Below the pieces are notes generated by a model that searched no databases, had not been told where the DNA came from, and saw only the letters and a program-made list of their open reading frames with translations. DNA of 64,000 nt from JBNLBS01 sp050303415 (GTDB taxonomy: Bacteria; Pseudomonadota; Gammaproteobacteria; Methylococcales; Methylomonadaceae), in assembly GCA_050303415.1 (NCBI GenBank), contig JBNLBS010000014.1, positions 1 through 64,000 of the forward strand. Direction: 5' to 3'. Below, piece after piece: positions 42,801-50,632 of the stretch. The position numbers were made by a program, and so were the translations under genes. Numbering within the stretch: the stretch's first letter is position 1; every line of letters starts with the position of its first letter.

Positions 42801-44574
42801 CCGCATTATGAAGATAGATTCCATATTGAGCGCCTAAATTATCTCCTCCCCTACCTGATAATTTTATCCCTCCCCCAACTGTGCTTATATTTGCAGCATT
42901 AATATCGATTCCTATAAATGAACCACTAGCAGGCGTAACCGACTGATTTGCATTCATAACAATGGCATCAAAATCCGTATCTATGTGAGAGTTTGAAATA
43001 GTTGAAAATTGGTTTATTAAGATATTTTGTCCTGCATTCAGGGTCAGCGTGGTTTTTTCAGCCCATGAAATAAAAATTTGTTTATCGACGCTTGTATCAA
43101 ATGTAATAGTTTCGTTACCCGCTGAGGCAGCACTCGTTGATATAGTAAGGTTTCCCAAACTTAGCTGGGTATTAATATAAGCATCATCAAAGCTATTTGG
43201 GCCTGTATTGGTTCCAACACCATCTTGAATGGTAACAGCCCCCGGATCCAGCAATAACGTTCCATAATCACCATTTTCCGCCGTAAGATTGGCAAAACCG
43301 GTCATTAACAGGTTTTCTTTACCGGATACTTCTGCAAAACCACCATTGCCCCATAAACGGCCCCCAGTCGCCGAGATATGTCCGTAAAATTCTGTGGTGT
43401 CATTCGCCCAAGCGATAATTTTCCCGCCGTCACCTCCACTAATAGCATCCGCCGCAATCTGTACCTCTTGCCCAACATAGGTGGCGGTCGCATTTTTGAT
43501 ATCCGGATTACTGCCCTGATAATCGCCGCCTATCAGTATTTCCCCGCCTCCATTCTCTCCACTGGCATCCAGGCCGGCTTGGTCGTAGAGCTCTACCCAT
43601 TCGCCCAATATCTGAATTAATCCGCCTTCTCCGGTGTTTTCGGCTTTGGCTTGAACTGTGCCTGAAATAGCCGTGCTGCCTTGCCGGCTTGCTATTTTGA
43701 TGCTGCCCCCATCGCCCTGGGTGTTGTTGGCGGTGGTGAAGCTTTCTGCTGTCAGGGTAATATCCTGCTGCGCAATCAGCTGAATATTGCCTTGCCGGTC
43801 TATTTGGACACTGTTGGCATTGAGTTCACCACTGTGCGTGATGGTGCCGGCAAACAGGTTTATGGCGCCCCCTTCGGTCAGGACTTTGCCCAGGTTAAGC
43901 ACTTCATTGTCCGGCGCCTGAATCTGGAACTGGATATCCGGTGTATCCAGATTGGTTATGGTCATTTCTTCACCCGCCGCCAGGGTGACCTGTCCGCCTT
44001 CGGTGGAGATAATGCCGCTGTTTTCTATATTCGGCGCAATCAGGAGAATATTGCCGTCCTTACCGGTGCGAATAATGCCTTCATTAACAATATCGCCGGC
44101 TCCGCCACTACCGGCTTTGAAATAGTAATTGCCGTTAAGAAAATCTTCATTGCTCAGATTAAGGCTGGAAGCCACTAAGCCTTGAGTATCTACGACTGAG
44201 TTGGCGCCAAACACGATGCCATTGGGGTTAATCAGGAAGACTTTGCCGTTGGACAGTAGCTGCCCCATGATCTGGCTGGGGTTTTGCCCGATGACTCGAT
44301 TGAGGACTGCGCTTTGGCCGTTTTGCTGGATAAAACGGGTGATTTCATTTTGTTTGATGCTGAAACCCTGCCAGTTGATAATGGCATTGGGAGTGTTGGT
44401 GATATTCATCACCCCACCCGAGTTATTAATACTCACCTGACCGTTGACGATATTGGGACCCGTCGGATTTGCCTGGGCAAATAAAGGAACAAGCGCTGAT
44501 AAGATGGCGGCATGGAGTGCGATACAACGATGCTGCAGTGAAATCTGCCGGTTAATTTTTTTGTTTGTTTTCAT
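39895..44574 (-). CDS. large two-partner-secretion passenger (filamentous haemagglutinin-like)
   Basis: About 1559 residues. A long signal peptide with a basic start (MKTNKKINRQISLQ) ends near FAQA. The TPS domain (~35-280) has NIVNGQVSINNSGGVMNITN, NVIG-like VLNRVIGQNPSQIMGQL and the mark NPNGIVFG. Residues ~580-790 hold about six degenerate repeats of ~35-40 residues built on NGTGG and SNYGIFL. Strand-rich segments follow (GTFGANGGVLNVLGDFSWTG). The end is LEQCK with a lone Cys next to last. It is secreted by the TpsB gene upstream as a beta-helix, probably an adhesin. Start at 44574, with GGTGG upstream. Confidence 0.9.
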   Translation of the reverse strand: MKTNKKINRQISLQHRCIALHAAILSALVPLFAQANPTGPNIVNGQVSINNSGGVMNITNTPNAIINWQGFSIKQNEITRFIQQNGQSAVLNRVIGQNPSQIMGQLLSNGKVFLINPNGIVFGANSVVDTQGLVASSLNLSNEDFLNGNYYFKAGSGGAGDIVNEGIIRTGKDGNILLIAPNIENSGIISTEGGQVTLAAGEEMTITNLDTPDIQFQIQAPDNEVLNLGKVLTEGGAINLFAGTITHSGELNANSVQIDRQGNIQLIAQQDITLTAESFTTANNTQGDGGSIKIASRQGSTAISGTVQAKAENTGEGGLIQILGEWVELYDQAGLDASGENGGGEILIGGDYQGSNPDIKNATATYVGQEVQIAADAISGGDGGKIIAWANDTTEFYGHISATGGRLWGNGGFAEVSGKENLLMTGFANLTAENGDYGTLLLDPGAVTIQDGVGTNTGPNSFDDAYINTQLSLGNLTISTSAASAGNETITFDTSVDKQIFISWAEKTTLTLNAGQNILINQFSTISNSHIDTDFDAIVMNANQSVTPASGSFIGIDINAANISTVGGGIKLSGRGGDNLGAQYGIYLHNAASISTTNGSVILNGTAGPGTFASNHGVFITDPNTSINVNAGSLDINGVGGSDGTNSNNNGITFSGEAQLSSTTGNITLNGTGPNGTSSNYGVYLAGLLSSITSADGTISITGTGGAGTGGSNYGIFLVNGMTVKTTGSGDIFLNGTGGGAAGSTGNNHGIFINGSTLKTWSGNLNLTGFGGTINAANSYGIYATNSVIGDPTTTTGQTIFKFGGMSATSHLSTDINTFIRSASNVLFSPYNATDTLGFGTDNTSDYQFSDAVISTLLNGITASSIIFGRSDGSGDINLQTATFPKSVKFLSSTGNINILNDLTGTATTAFSFDTGGNVVFATNLSTTTAPGGVFLNKGTLMLGTNPAVASTLNVAGDFTFGAGSTYAPRIGTGGAADLLSAGAVNINPTAVLSIQSLNGFTGTGLNAAVYTVLNSAGITGTFVSPITVSPTILNNIVPDYSVGSGTQLGLNMLAGGTTFQLKVVESDGTYLWSNPANWGGAIPVNNTSLTIPNLAGTPIIVYNSGTVVPLTLTADEELRITGGSLIFDDDSTFNSRLDIRGGTFGANGGVLNVLGDFSWTGGTLTGAGTIDLSGATSVAINGTTSAILDGTTLNLTNAVNLTAGSFTLQNEAILNVADFSLQNGANFNLLTGNFTSTNNIAIDGNFNWVGGTINATNNVNTGSTGIMTITGNNTLTASSINNQGTLIKAGGAGVSNLNAAFSNTGVVNASSGQLNFNSYQQTAGMTMLNGGTVQTGTFNIAGGQLAGNGSLNGNVSLGANAILNPGFSPGILTINGDLSMASGTLSKIEIGGLTQGSLYDWIKVSGNAFLNGTLQVLEINGFSAADGNRFMPFTCGGTCSGVFASTSFPNINWSHSINANDVTLLGASALIAGTAPSATSTTVVTPSIESFIGLSQTEVLVAMINQDVFVDPSTSSVEGGTQAGTGKTETNQKQPKAGNTGTALLATPTTTYTLEQCK
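42215..42850 (-). repeat. degenerate tandem repeats inside the TPS passenger
   Basis: Successive units read as [strand]-NGTGG-[Gly/Ser/Asn loop]-N-[YH]-G-[IV]-[YF]-[LI], for example NITLNGTGPNG then SSNYGVYLAG, and DIFLNGTGG then NNHGIFING. About six units can be counted. They are diverged at DNA level, so unequal exchange is not recent. Confidence 0.65.
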
Positions 44575-44749
44575 GGCTGCCACCATTTTTCTGACCCTTT
44601 TCTCTGGGGTTAGCGGTTTCCCTTATTTGTTTTGTTCATTTAATCATTTAAGATTTTGTAATTTAACCAATACATCATAAATTTTAGATTTTAAAATCAA
44701 ACACTTGTGTATTTAATACTTTTCCGGTTCTCTGCCTTGACCGCATACT

Positions 44750-46315
44750 TTAATAACGCAGCACCAAGCTGGCATGGATACGATTGGTCCCGGCCTGAGT
44801 ACCGTCGCTAGTAATACCGTCATCCAAGGCATGAGCCAGGTCGATGCTGGCCAACAGGTGTTTTTTCCATTGCCAACGCGCCCCGACACCGACACTGGAA
44901 AAAGTCCAGGTTTGCTTTTCTCCTGGTAAAGTACTTTGCTGTCGTCCATGACCATAATCGAAGAACGTTAATAGGTTTATTCCTTGCCAATGCGGGGTGT
45001 GAACTTCCAATTTAAGTATTTCACCGGTATCGGCGCTGGTTTCCCGTTCGTTGTAGCCTCTGACTGTATAACTGCCGCCTATGCCAAGTTGTTCGCCTGA
45101 GATCAGCGGTTTATGACTGTATTGTCCGTTGAAGTTAGCACTGAACAACCACTGTCCCAGATTGGTTTTCAGGTTGGCACCATAACGAATCAGATCCCAG
45201 TCCTGTTTGGCTTGAAAGCGTGAGTTGCTGTAATGTTGCCGGCTATTGTGTCCGCCAAAATCGGTATTGGTGACCCACTGGATATGGTAGTTGAATAAGG
45301 CCATGGTCCAGGGAATTTCCCCTTTATAAAGAATGCTAAAAGGCACACTTCTGACATCGGTGCCGATCGGGAGGTGCAGGAATTTGATGTCATTGATAAA
45401 AAAACGATTATCAATCCCCATATCCAACCAATGCTCATAGCGCCCCAGCCGGGGTAAGTATTGCAAGTAGTGAATGCCGTACATTTCACCTGATCCGGTC
45501 ACAGTAAAGTCACTGGCGATAACGCCGTTATCCACATCGGAATAGGCATAATAGGCACTGACCCAGCTTTTTAACGGATAGATGGGGGCACTGTAGTTAA
45601 CACCGTATTGTTGTACGGTATTGGCATGATCCGGTGAAGTGGTGTAGCTGCCATTAATGATATGGTCCATATTCCATAGATTACTGTGCTGAACTGCACC
45701 GGTCAGGCGAAATTCCCCGGTGGTTTGGGTGCCGGTATTATTGATGATGAGCATGGCATTGTAGGGTCGTTGATCGGTGACCTCGATTTTGGCATCTATG
45801 CTGTCGGCGGTTTCACTTTGTTTAAAGGTTAATTTTGTTTGTTTGGAAGGATGTCGGTTGGTAACTTTAAGGTTTTCAGACAACGACTGGGTATTCGGTG
45901 ATTCTCCCTGTGTAAGCCCAGGCAGGCTGGCTTTAATGTTGTCATCATCAAAGTGTTCATTGCCGGTGACTACAATTTGATCGATGGCAAAGGAAATGAT
46001 GCGCAGCTTGACCTGTCCTTCATTCAAGGTCTGGGGTGGTAAAATGACCCGATAAAAAGCAAAGCCCTGATCACGTATCGCCTGTTCAAGAACCTTGGCA
46101 ACTTTTTGCAATTGACTAAGGTCATATTGCTGGTGTTGATATGGGGTAAGTAGTGTTTCAATTGATTCAGCGGTTAACGGACTATCCCCCTGAATGATAA
46201 ATTGATTAACTAAAAAACGGATAGGTTCAGGTGGTTCTGCAAAAGATCGATTGACCATGACTGAATTGATCATCAGCATCAGCACTACATACCGAACCTT
46301 TCTCATTACACACAT
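44750..46315 (-). CDS. TpsB outer-membrane transporter (ShlB/FhaC family)
   Basis: 521 residues. After the signal peptide (ending SFA) come POTRA domains: INQ-type FLVNQFIIQGDSPLTAESIE, then GFAFYRVILPPQTLNEGQVK and IDQIVVTGNEHFDDDNIKAS. The barrel starts near 190, carries the conserved IGGSYTVRGYNE turn (the VRGY tip motif) and ends in an aromatic residue (HASLVLRY). It moves the downstream passenger across the outer membrane. First gene of the TpsB-TpsA-FecR operon. ATG at 46306 is an alternative start. Confidence 0.92.
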   Translation of the reverse strand: MCVMRKVRYVVLMLMINSVMVNRSFAEPPEPIRFLVNQFIIQGDSPLTAESIETLLTPYQHQQYDLSQLQKVAKVLEQAIRDQGFAFYRVILPPQTLNEGQVKLRIISFAIDQIVVTGNEHFDDDNIKASLPGLTQGESPNTQSLSENLKVTNRHPSKQTKLTFKQSETADSIDAKIEVTDQRPYNAMLIINNTGTQTTGEFRLTGAVQHSNLWNMDHIINGSYTTSPDHANTVQQYGVNYSAPIYPLKSWVSAYYAYSDVDNGVIASDFTVTGSGEMYGIHYLQYLPRLGRYEHWLDMGIDNRFFINDIKFLHLPIGTDVRSVPFSILYKGEIPWTMALFNYHIQWVTNTDFGGHNSRQHYSNSRFQAKQDWDLIRYGANLKTNLGQWLFSANFNGQYSHKPLISGEQLGIGGSYTVRGYNERETSADTGEILKLEVHTPHWQGINLLTFFDYGHGRQQSTLPGEKQTWTFSSVGVGARWQWKKHLLASIDLAHALDDGITSDGTQAGTNRIHASLVLRY

Positions 46316-46452
46316 ATGAGCTTAATATTCCTTGAATTCTATCCTTATCTAAATATAGACGTCTTAAACTGATAAGTATATCGTTACAAATACGTATATA
46401 ATATATTTAATAACTTAAAAAACAATTGGTTACATAAAACCATGCTTTAAAT

Positions 46453-47898
46453 TTACCAGTTTAACTGCCAATAAATTTCTTGAAACCGACGATTCCAGAT
46501 TTTCCCATTATCTTCTCGCTGTTTTGATGTAGTGTAGTTATAGCGGTATAGAACAGCCCTAACATATCTGGGTGGCTCATCGGGAAAAGGGTTTTTTCCA
46601 AGTAAGGATAAAACCGGTGTTGAGCCTTGCTGCAGCTTAATCAAAAATCTGTTGAACCAATTCCCTGTATATTGCTCGCCAAGCGCGGCAAACCACATTT
46701 GCCAATCCAATCTGGGTTGATGCGGAATATTCCAAGTTAGCTCTCGATCCAATGAACCTGGTTTATATTTAAATTCATATTCGCTCCAATGCAGATGATC
46801 ATTTGAGCCTTGAATGATGATTTCATTACGTACTGTCGTCATTACCGCAAATGGACCGTAACTATTGACCAATGAAAATGTTGACGTGGTTCTAAACAAA
46901 GACCTTAAAATTTCAGACGATGGCATACCGACATGATAAATCCAAATCTGAAAAAAACACATAATTAAGACCCAACATCCCCATAACCCGGTAACAAACC
47001 GGGCAAAAAATTTTGCTGCCGGTTGATTATTCTGAATGCGGACAATTAAGCGATTGGGCAAAACCCTGGCAACATCTTTATCCTCTAATAAAAACAAACA
47101 AAGAAGAATAACCAAAAGATTAAAAAAATTATAATTGCCGGTAAATATGATGACGGTTTGTAATAGGACAAAAGAGTAACAAGCAATTAGCCTAAATCGC
47201 CTGGGCAAAAAGACAAAAAACGGAACAATCAATTCAATAAAAAAGACGCCGCCTACACAGGCTTTATGAAACCATTCAGGCAGTTGGTGGGCATAGTAGG
47301 CAATAGGAGTTGGCAAGGGCTGAGTTTCATAGTGAAAGTTCAGGGCCGTTAAATTTGCCCAGTTAATATCACCACTGGCAATTTTGACCACCCCGCCCAT
47401 AAACATAAATCGAGCCAAAAGCCATCGAAACAACAAAACAGTAATTCCGGGGTCCAAGCTAATAAATAAGGATAAAAACCCGATCTCCAATAAAAAAGTA
47501 TCCCATTGGAACAGTGTAAAATCCTGCCCTACCACAACAATCGATAAATACAGAACATAGCATCCCAGTAGGGCGACTCGGGTAAAAATATTTAATAGAA
47601 TAAGTCCCGAAAATATCATTCCCGCATAACACACCGCCGTAAGCATCGCATCGGATGAGTTGATCCAGAAGATGGTTGGTAAATGCCAAATTTTCGATTC
47701 AGGATATTTGTTTTCAAACAAAAATAAATTTTCTGTTACCGGTAGAATTCCGTTTTCGCCCAGTAAACCTTCAACCTGCACAGACATTGATAAAAACGCA
47801 AAGAAATAGACAAAGCCCAAGCCACGTAAAAACACCCAACAGATCAATACAGAGTCGCTTCTGAGCTTATTCCAGAATTCAGAGGGTAACAGTCTCAT
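46453..47898 (-). CDS. lipase maturation factor-like membrane protein
   Basis: About 481 residues. Several TM segments fill the first ~330 residues. Conserved pieces are FQWDTFLLEIGFL, SGDINWANLTALNFHYETQP, LPTPIAYYAHQLP and, in the soluble C-terminal part, WNIPHQPRLDWQMWFAALG, PPRYVRAVLYRY. These match the LMF1 family, which in animals helps lipases fold in the ER; the bacterial members are uncharacterised. I start at ATG 47898, with GGAG nine bases before it; TTG at 47913 is longer. No lipase gene is nearby. Confidence 0.82.
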   Translation of the reverse strand: MRLLPSEFWNKLRSDSVLICWVFLRGLGFVYFFAFLSMSVQVEGLLGENGILPVTENLFLFENKYPESKIWHLPTIFWINSSDAMLTAVCYAGMIFSGLILLNIFTRVALLGCYVLYLSIVVVGQDFTLFQWDTFLLEIGFLSLFISLDPGITVLLFRWLLARFMFMGGVVKIASGDINWANLTALNFHYETQPLPTPIAYYAHQLPEWFHKACVGGVFFIELIVPFFVFLPRRFRLIACYSFVLLQTVIIFTGNYNFFNLLVILLCLFLLEDKDVARVLPNRLIVRIQNNQPAAKFFARFVTGLWGCWVLIMCFFQIWIYHVGMPSSEILRSLFRTTSTFSLVNSYGPFAVMTTVRNEIIIQGSNDHLHWSEYEFKYKPGSLDRELTWNIPHQPRLDWQMWFAALGEQYTGNWFNRFLIKLQQGSTPVLSLLGKNPFPDEPPRYVRAVLYRYNYTTSKQREDNGKIWNRRFQEIYWQLNW

Positions 47899-48224
47899 AT
47901 TGTGTTTCTCCAAATAATGAATATTTGTTAACAGTTATTTAATAACTGAAGTTTCGACGTTCATTTAATGCAGCTATTTTTATTGAGTCGCGATCATCGC
48001 GTCTCTACAAAAAATAGCCGTTATCGTTGTCTGATCAGGCGCCTAAAGCCTATCCATCAGTTTTATCGAAAGCTGGCATATAATACGAAACACGACATTT
48101 TCGAGTATAAACGCAATGTTTGCTTCTTTTTAGACTATAAGTCACTATTTACTATATACCAGCCAAAAGTTGAATTTATTTAAGAATTGAAAAAAAATCC
48201 GGCGTTGGCATGCCAGGTAACTAT
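47899..48224. other. intergenic stretch with one palindrome
   Basis: No credible gene. A possible 71-residue plus-strand frame (47968-48183) lacks a ribosome site and its product looks random. A palindrome lies at 47985-48005. The last 40 bases before the DUF445 stop hold TGGCATGCCA, a short self-complementary sequence without a T run. Confidence 0.6.
47985..48005. repeat. palindrome GAGTCGCGAT-C-ATCGCGTCTC
   Basis: Ten-base arms with one T-T mismatch around a single central base. The core CGCGAT/ATCGCG and the flank CTCTAC resemble short palindromic elements scattered in intergenic DNA of several bacterial genomes. Only one copy was found by eye in this window. Confidence 0.55.
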
Positions 48225-48947
48225 CTATACAAAACTGAACACTGCTCCCAAAAGTCCCCCGAAGATGCCTCCCCAAACCACTAACCAGCCTAAATGTTCA
48301 CGAATAATCTCCTGAACCATTTCTTTTACCAGTTTTGGCGTTAGTTCTTCCAAGCGTTTATCAATCACTGTTTCAACCTTGCTGATAATATCACCGCCAA
48401 TTTTATGTGCATCCAACCCCTGTTGCAGTGCTGCACTAAAACGTTCAGATTCAACCATTTCGGTTAAAGTCAGTTTCATTTTACCGATAAACGGTTCTTT
48501 TAAAGGCCCCAGGGCTTCTTCGCCCCCCATCATTTGCAACATTGCACCAAATGATGACTCCATAATCGATGACACCAAGCCTTGATACACTTTGTCATAA
48601 TCGACCGCATTTAAAATCGGCTCAAAGTTTAAAACCTTGCTGCCCTGCTGTTCTTCGGTTTCAATAAATTGCTCTATATTTTCCAGGGTAAAGAACTGTT
48701 GCATCATTAATAGCTTAATCGAGGTTTTAAACTCTTCAAATCGATTAGGAATTACGCCGGAACCATAGAGTAACGGCACCTTTTCGAACAACATATGAAT
48801 GGCCAACCAGTTGGTAATGGCTCCAGATAATGCAAAAAAGCCTATAGAACGCATGAGTTCCTGGTTAAGCGGGCAAAGATAACTCACCGCAATAATGACA
48901 GCCGCAATAATATTAGTGATAAAACTTTTATTGAAAATTCTCTTCAT
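48225..48947 (-). CDS. DUF445 family membrane protein
   Basis: About 240 residues from the ATG at 48947; a GTG at 48962 adds five. Two N-terminal TM helices hold the family mark GAITNWLAIHMLFEKVPLLYGSGVIP. A helical soluble domain follows, and a last TM near the C-terminus (GWLVVWGGIFGGLLGAVFSF). DUF445 proteins are uncharacterised inner-membrane proteins; YheB-type members also carry this core. Confidence 0.85.
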   Translation of the reverse strand: MKRIFNKSFITNIIAAVIIAVSYLCPLNQELMRSIGFFALSGAITNWLAIHMLFEKVPLLYGSGVIPNRFEEFKTSIKLLMMQQFFTLENIEQFIETEEQQGSKVLNFEPILNAVDYDKVYQGLVSSIMESSFGAMLQMMGGEEALGPLKEPFIGKMKLTLTEMVESERFSAALQQGLDAHKIGGDIISKVETVIDKRLEELTPKLVKEMVQEIIREHLGWLVVWGGIFGGLLGAVFSFV

Positions 48948-48994
48948 TGTTAACGAAAACACCCTATAAAAACTGTGTAAATAATCCAGGCGCT

Positions 48995-49040
48995 ATTATA
49001 GATCAAGCTTAAACTTAAAACTTCTTGAAATACTTATAAT
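48995..49040. promoter_or_regulatory. back-to-back -10 hexamers upstream of DUF445 and xdhA genes
   Basis: TATAAT reads on the minus strand at 48995-49000, toward the DUF445 gene, and on the plus strand at 49035-49040, toward xdhA. No strong -35 accompanies either. The xdhA leader would be about 160 bases. Confidence 0.3.
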
Positions 49041-49204
49041 GCAGGAACAGACAGTTGATAGTCCGGTGATATCTAAAAAAACTCTGCTCCAGGATTTTTT
49101 GGATACAAAGTCGACATCCGGGCTTTGCAGATAAAAATGGATACATTTCGGGGCTATTTTATATATAGTTAATCTATTGCTTATTTTTCCATGGTTTTAA
49201 TTCA

Positions 49205-50632
49205 ATGCAGGAAAATACTGAAAAAATCCGATTTATCTTAAACGGGATTGAATTAGAAGAAAGGAGTCATCCCGGCGTTGTCTTACTGGATTATCTTCGT
49301 AACCATTGCCAGACAACAGGCACTCGAGCCGCCTGCCGCGAGGGTGATTGCGGCAGCTGCATGGTGTTAGTGGGCGAATTAACATCGCAGGGACTGGTCT
49401 ATCGTCCGGCGAATTCCTGTTTATTGCCCTTGGGCGCTCTGATCGGTTGTCATGTAGTGACTATAGAAGGTCTGAACGCCGAACGATTGAATCCTATTCA
49501 ACAAGCACTGGTAGACGCCGGTGCGGTGCAGTGTGGGTTTTGCATGCCGGGGCTGGTAATAGCGCTGACAGCATTTTTTCTGAACTCACGAACGCAAAGT
49601 GTAAATGATGCTCTGGATGCCGTAGCGGGCAATCTATGTCGGTGTAGCGGTTATATGGGTATCAAACGTACACTGACTCAATTATGCGAGCACTATAAAA
49701 CGGATGAATGCGGGAATCATAAGCGCATTCAACAATTAATCAAATGGCGGATTCTGCCGGATTATTTTTTAACTCTGCCGCAGCGTTTATCCGTTATCGA
49801 TAAAACCGAGGTTTCAACCGCTCAGGAACAGGCAATTACGGTTGGCGGCGGTAGCGATTTATGGGTACAACAACCCGAGCAATTACTCACCCGCCCGTTG
49901 ATATTTGCTAAACAGGATACTGCTTTATGTGGAATTGAAATTTGCGGGCAGCAGGTTACTGTCGGTGCCGCAACCAGTATCGAGACGCTTAGAAACAATA
50001 CCTTGATGGCTTCGATCTCAGCCGAAATTCAAGATGATTTTAAAATGATCTGCTCCGACCCGATAAGACGGCAGGCGACGGTCGGCGGCAATTTAATTAA
50101 TGCCTCGCCTATCGGCGACTTAAGCGTTTTTTTTCTGGCGCTGGATGCAACTTTGCTTATCGAATCGAACCGTCAGACGCGACAGGTTGCTTTGCGAGAT
50201 TTTTTTAAGGCATACAAGCAAATCGATCTGCAACCCGATGAACGATTGAACGCAATTAGCTTTGAGTTACCCAAATCAGCTGACGGCTTTAGTTATGAAA
50301 AAGTCAGCAAACGCCGTTTTTTAGATATTGCCAGTGTTAATTCAGCGTTACAAATACAGTTGAACGGTGAAACAATCGAATTCGCCCATTTGTCTGCCGG
50401 GGGCGTAGCGGCTTTCCCTTTGTACTTAACTGAGACCAGTACGTATTTACAAGGCAAACCGGCAACACCGGAAACTTTACGTCAGGCACTAAATATCAGT
50501 CAAACCGAAATCCTACCGATCAGCGATATTCGGGGATCGGCCGAATATAAACGGTTATTGTTACGTCAGTTGATTACCGCTCATTTTCTTAAGCTGTGTC
50601 CGAAAACCATTCGATGGGAGGCTATGCAATGA
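49205..50632 (+). CDS. xdhA: xanthine dehydrogenase small subunit (FeS/FAD)
   Basis: 475 residues. The first 2Fe-2S site is CREGDCGSCMV plus a later Cys, the second is CGFCMPG with CRCSGY. The FAD domain (from ~185) has ITVGGGSDLWV and RRQATVGGNLINASPIGDLS. Electrons pass from molybdenum over the two clusters to FAD and NAD+. The stop overlaps the start of xdhB (ATGA). Confidence 0.93.
   Translation: MQENTEKIRFILNGIELEERSHPGVVLLDYLRNHCQTTGTRAACREGDCGSCMVLVGELTSQGLVYRPANSCLLPLGALIGCHVVTIEGLNAERLNPIQQALVDAGAVQCGFCMPGLVIALTAFFLNSRTQSVNDALDAVAGNLCRCSGYMGIKRTLTQLCEHYKTDECGNHKRIQQLIKWRILPDYFLTLPQRLSVIDKTEVSTAQEQAITVGGGSDLWVQQPEQLLTRPLIFAKQDTALCGIEICGQQVTVGAATSIETLRNNTLMASISAEIQDDFKMICSDPIRRQATVGGNLINASPIGDLSVFFLALDATLLIESNRQTRQVALRDFFKAYKQIDLQPDERLNAISFELPKSADGFSYEKVSKRRFLDIASVNSALQIQLNGETIEFAHLSAGGVAAFPLYLTETSTYLQGKPATPETLRQALNISQTEILPISDIRGSAEYKRLLLRQLITAHFLKLCPKTIRWEAMQ

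Noticed and set aside
47968..48183. Possible 71-residue plus-strand gene
   Set aside because: It has no Shine-Dalgarno site, lacks any recognisable family and contains the palindrome at 47985-48005; non-coding is more likely.
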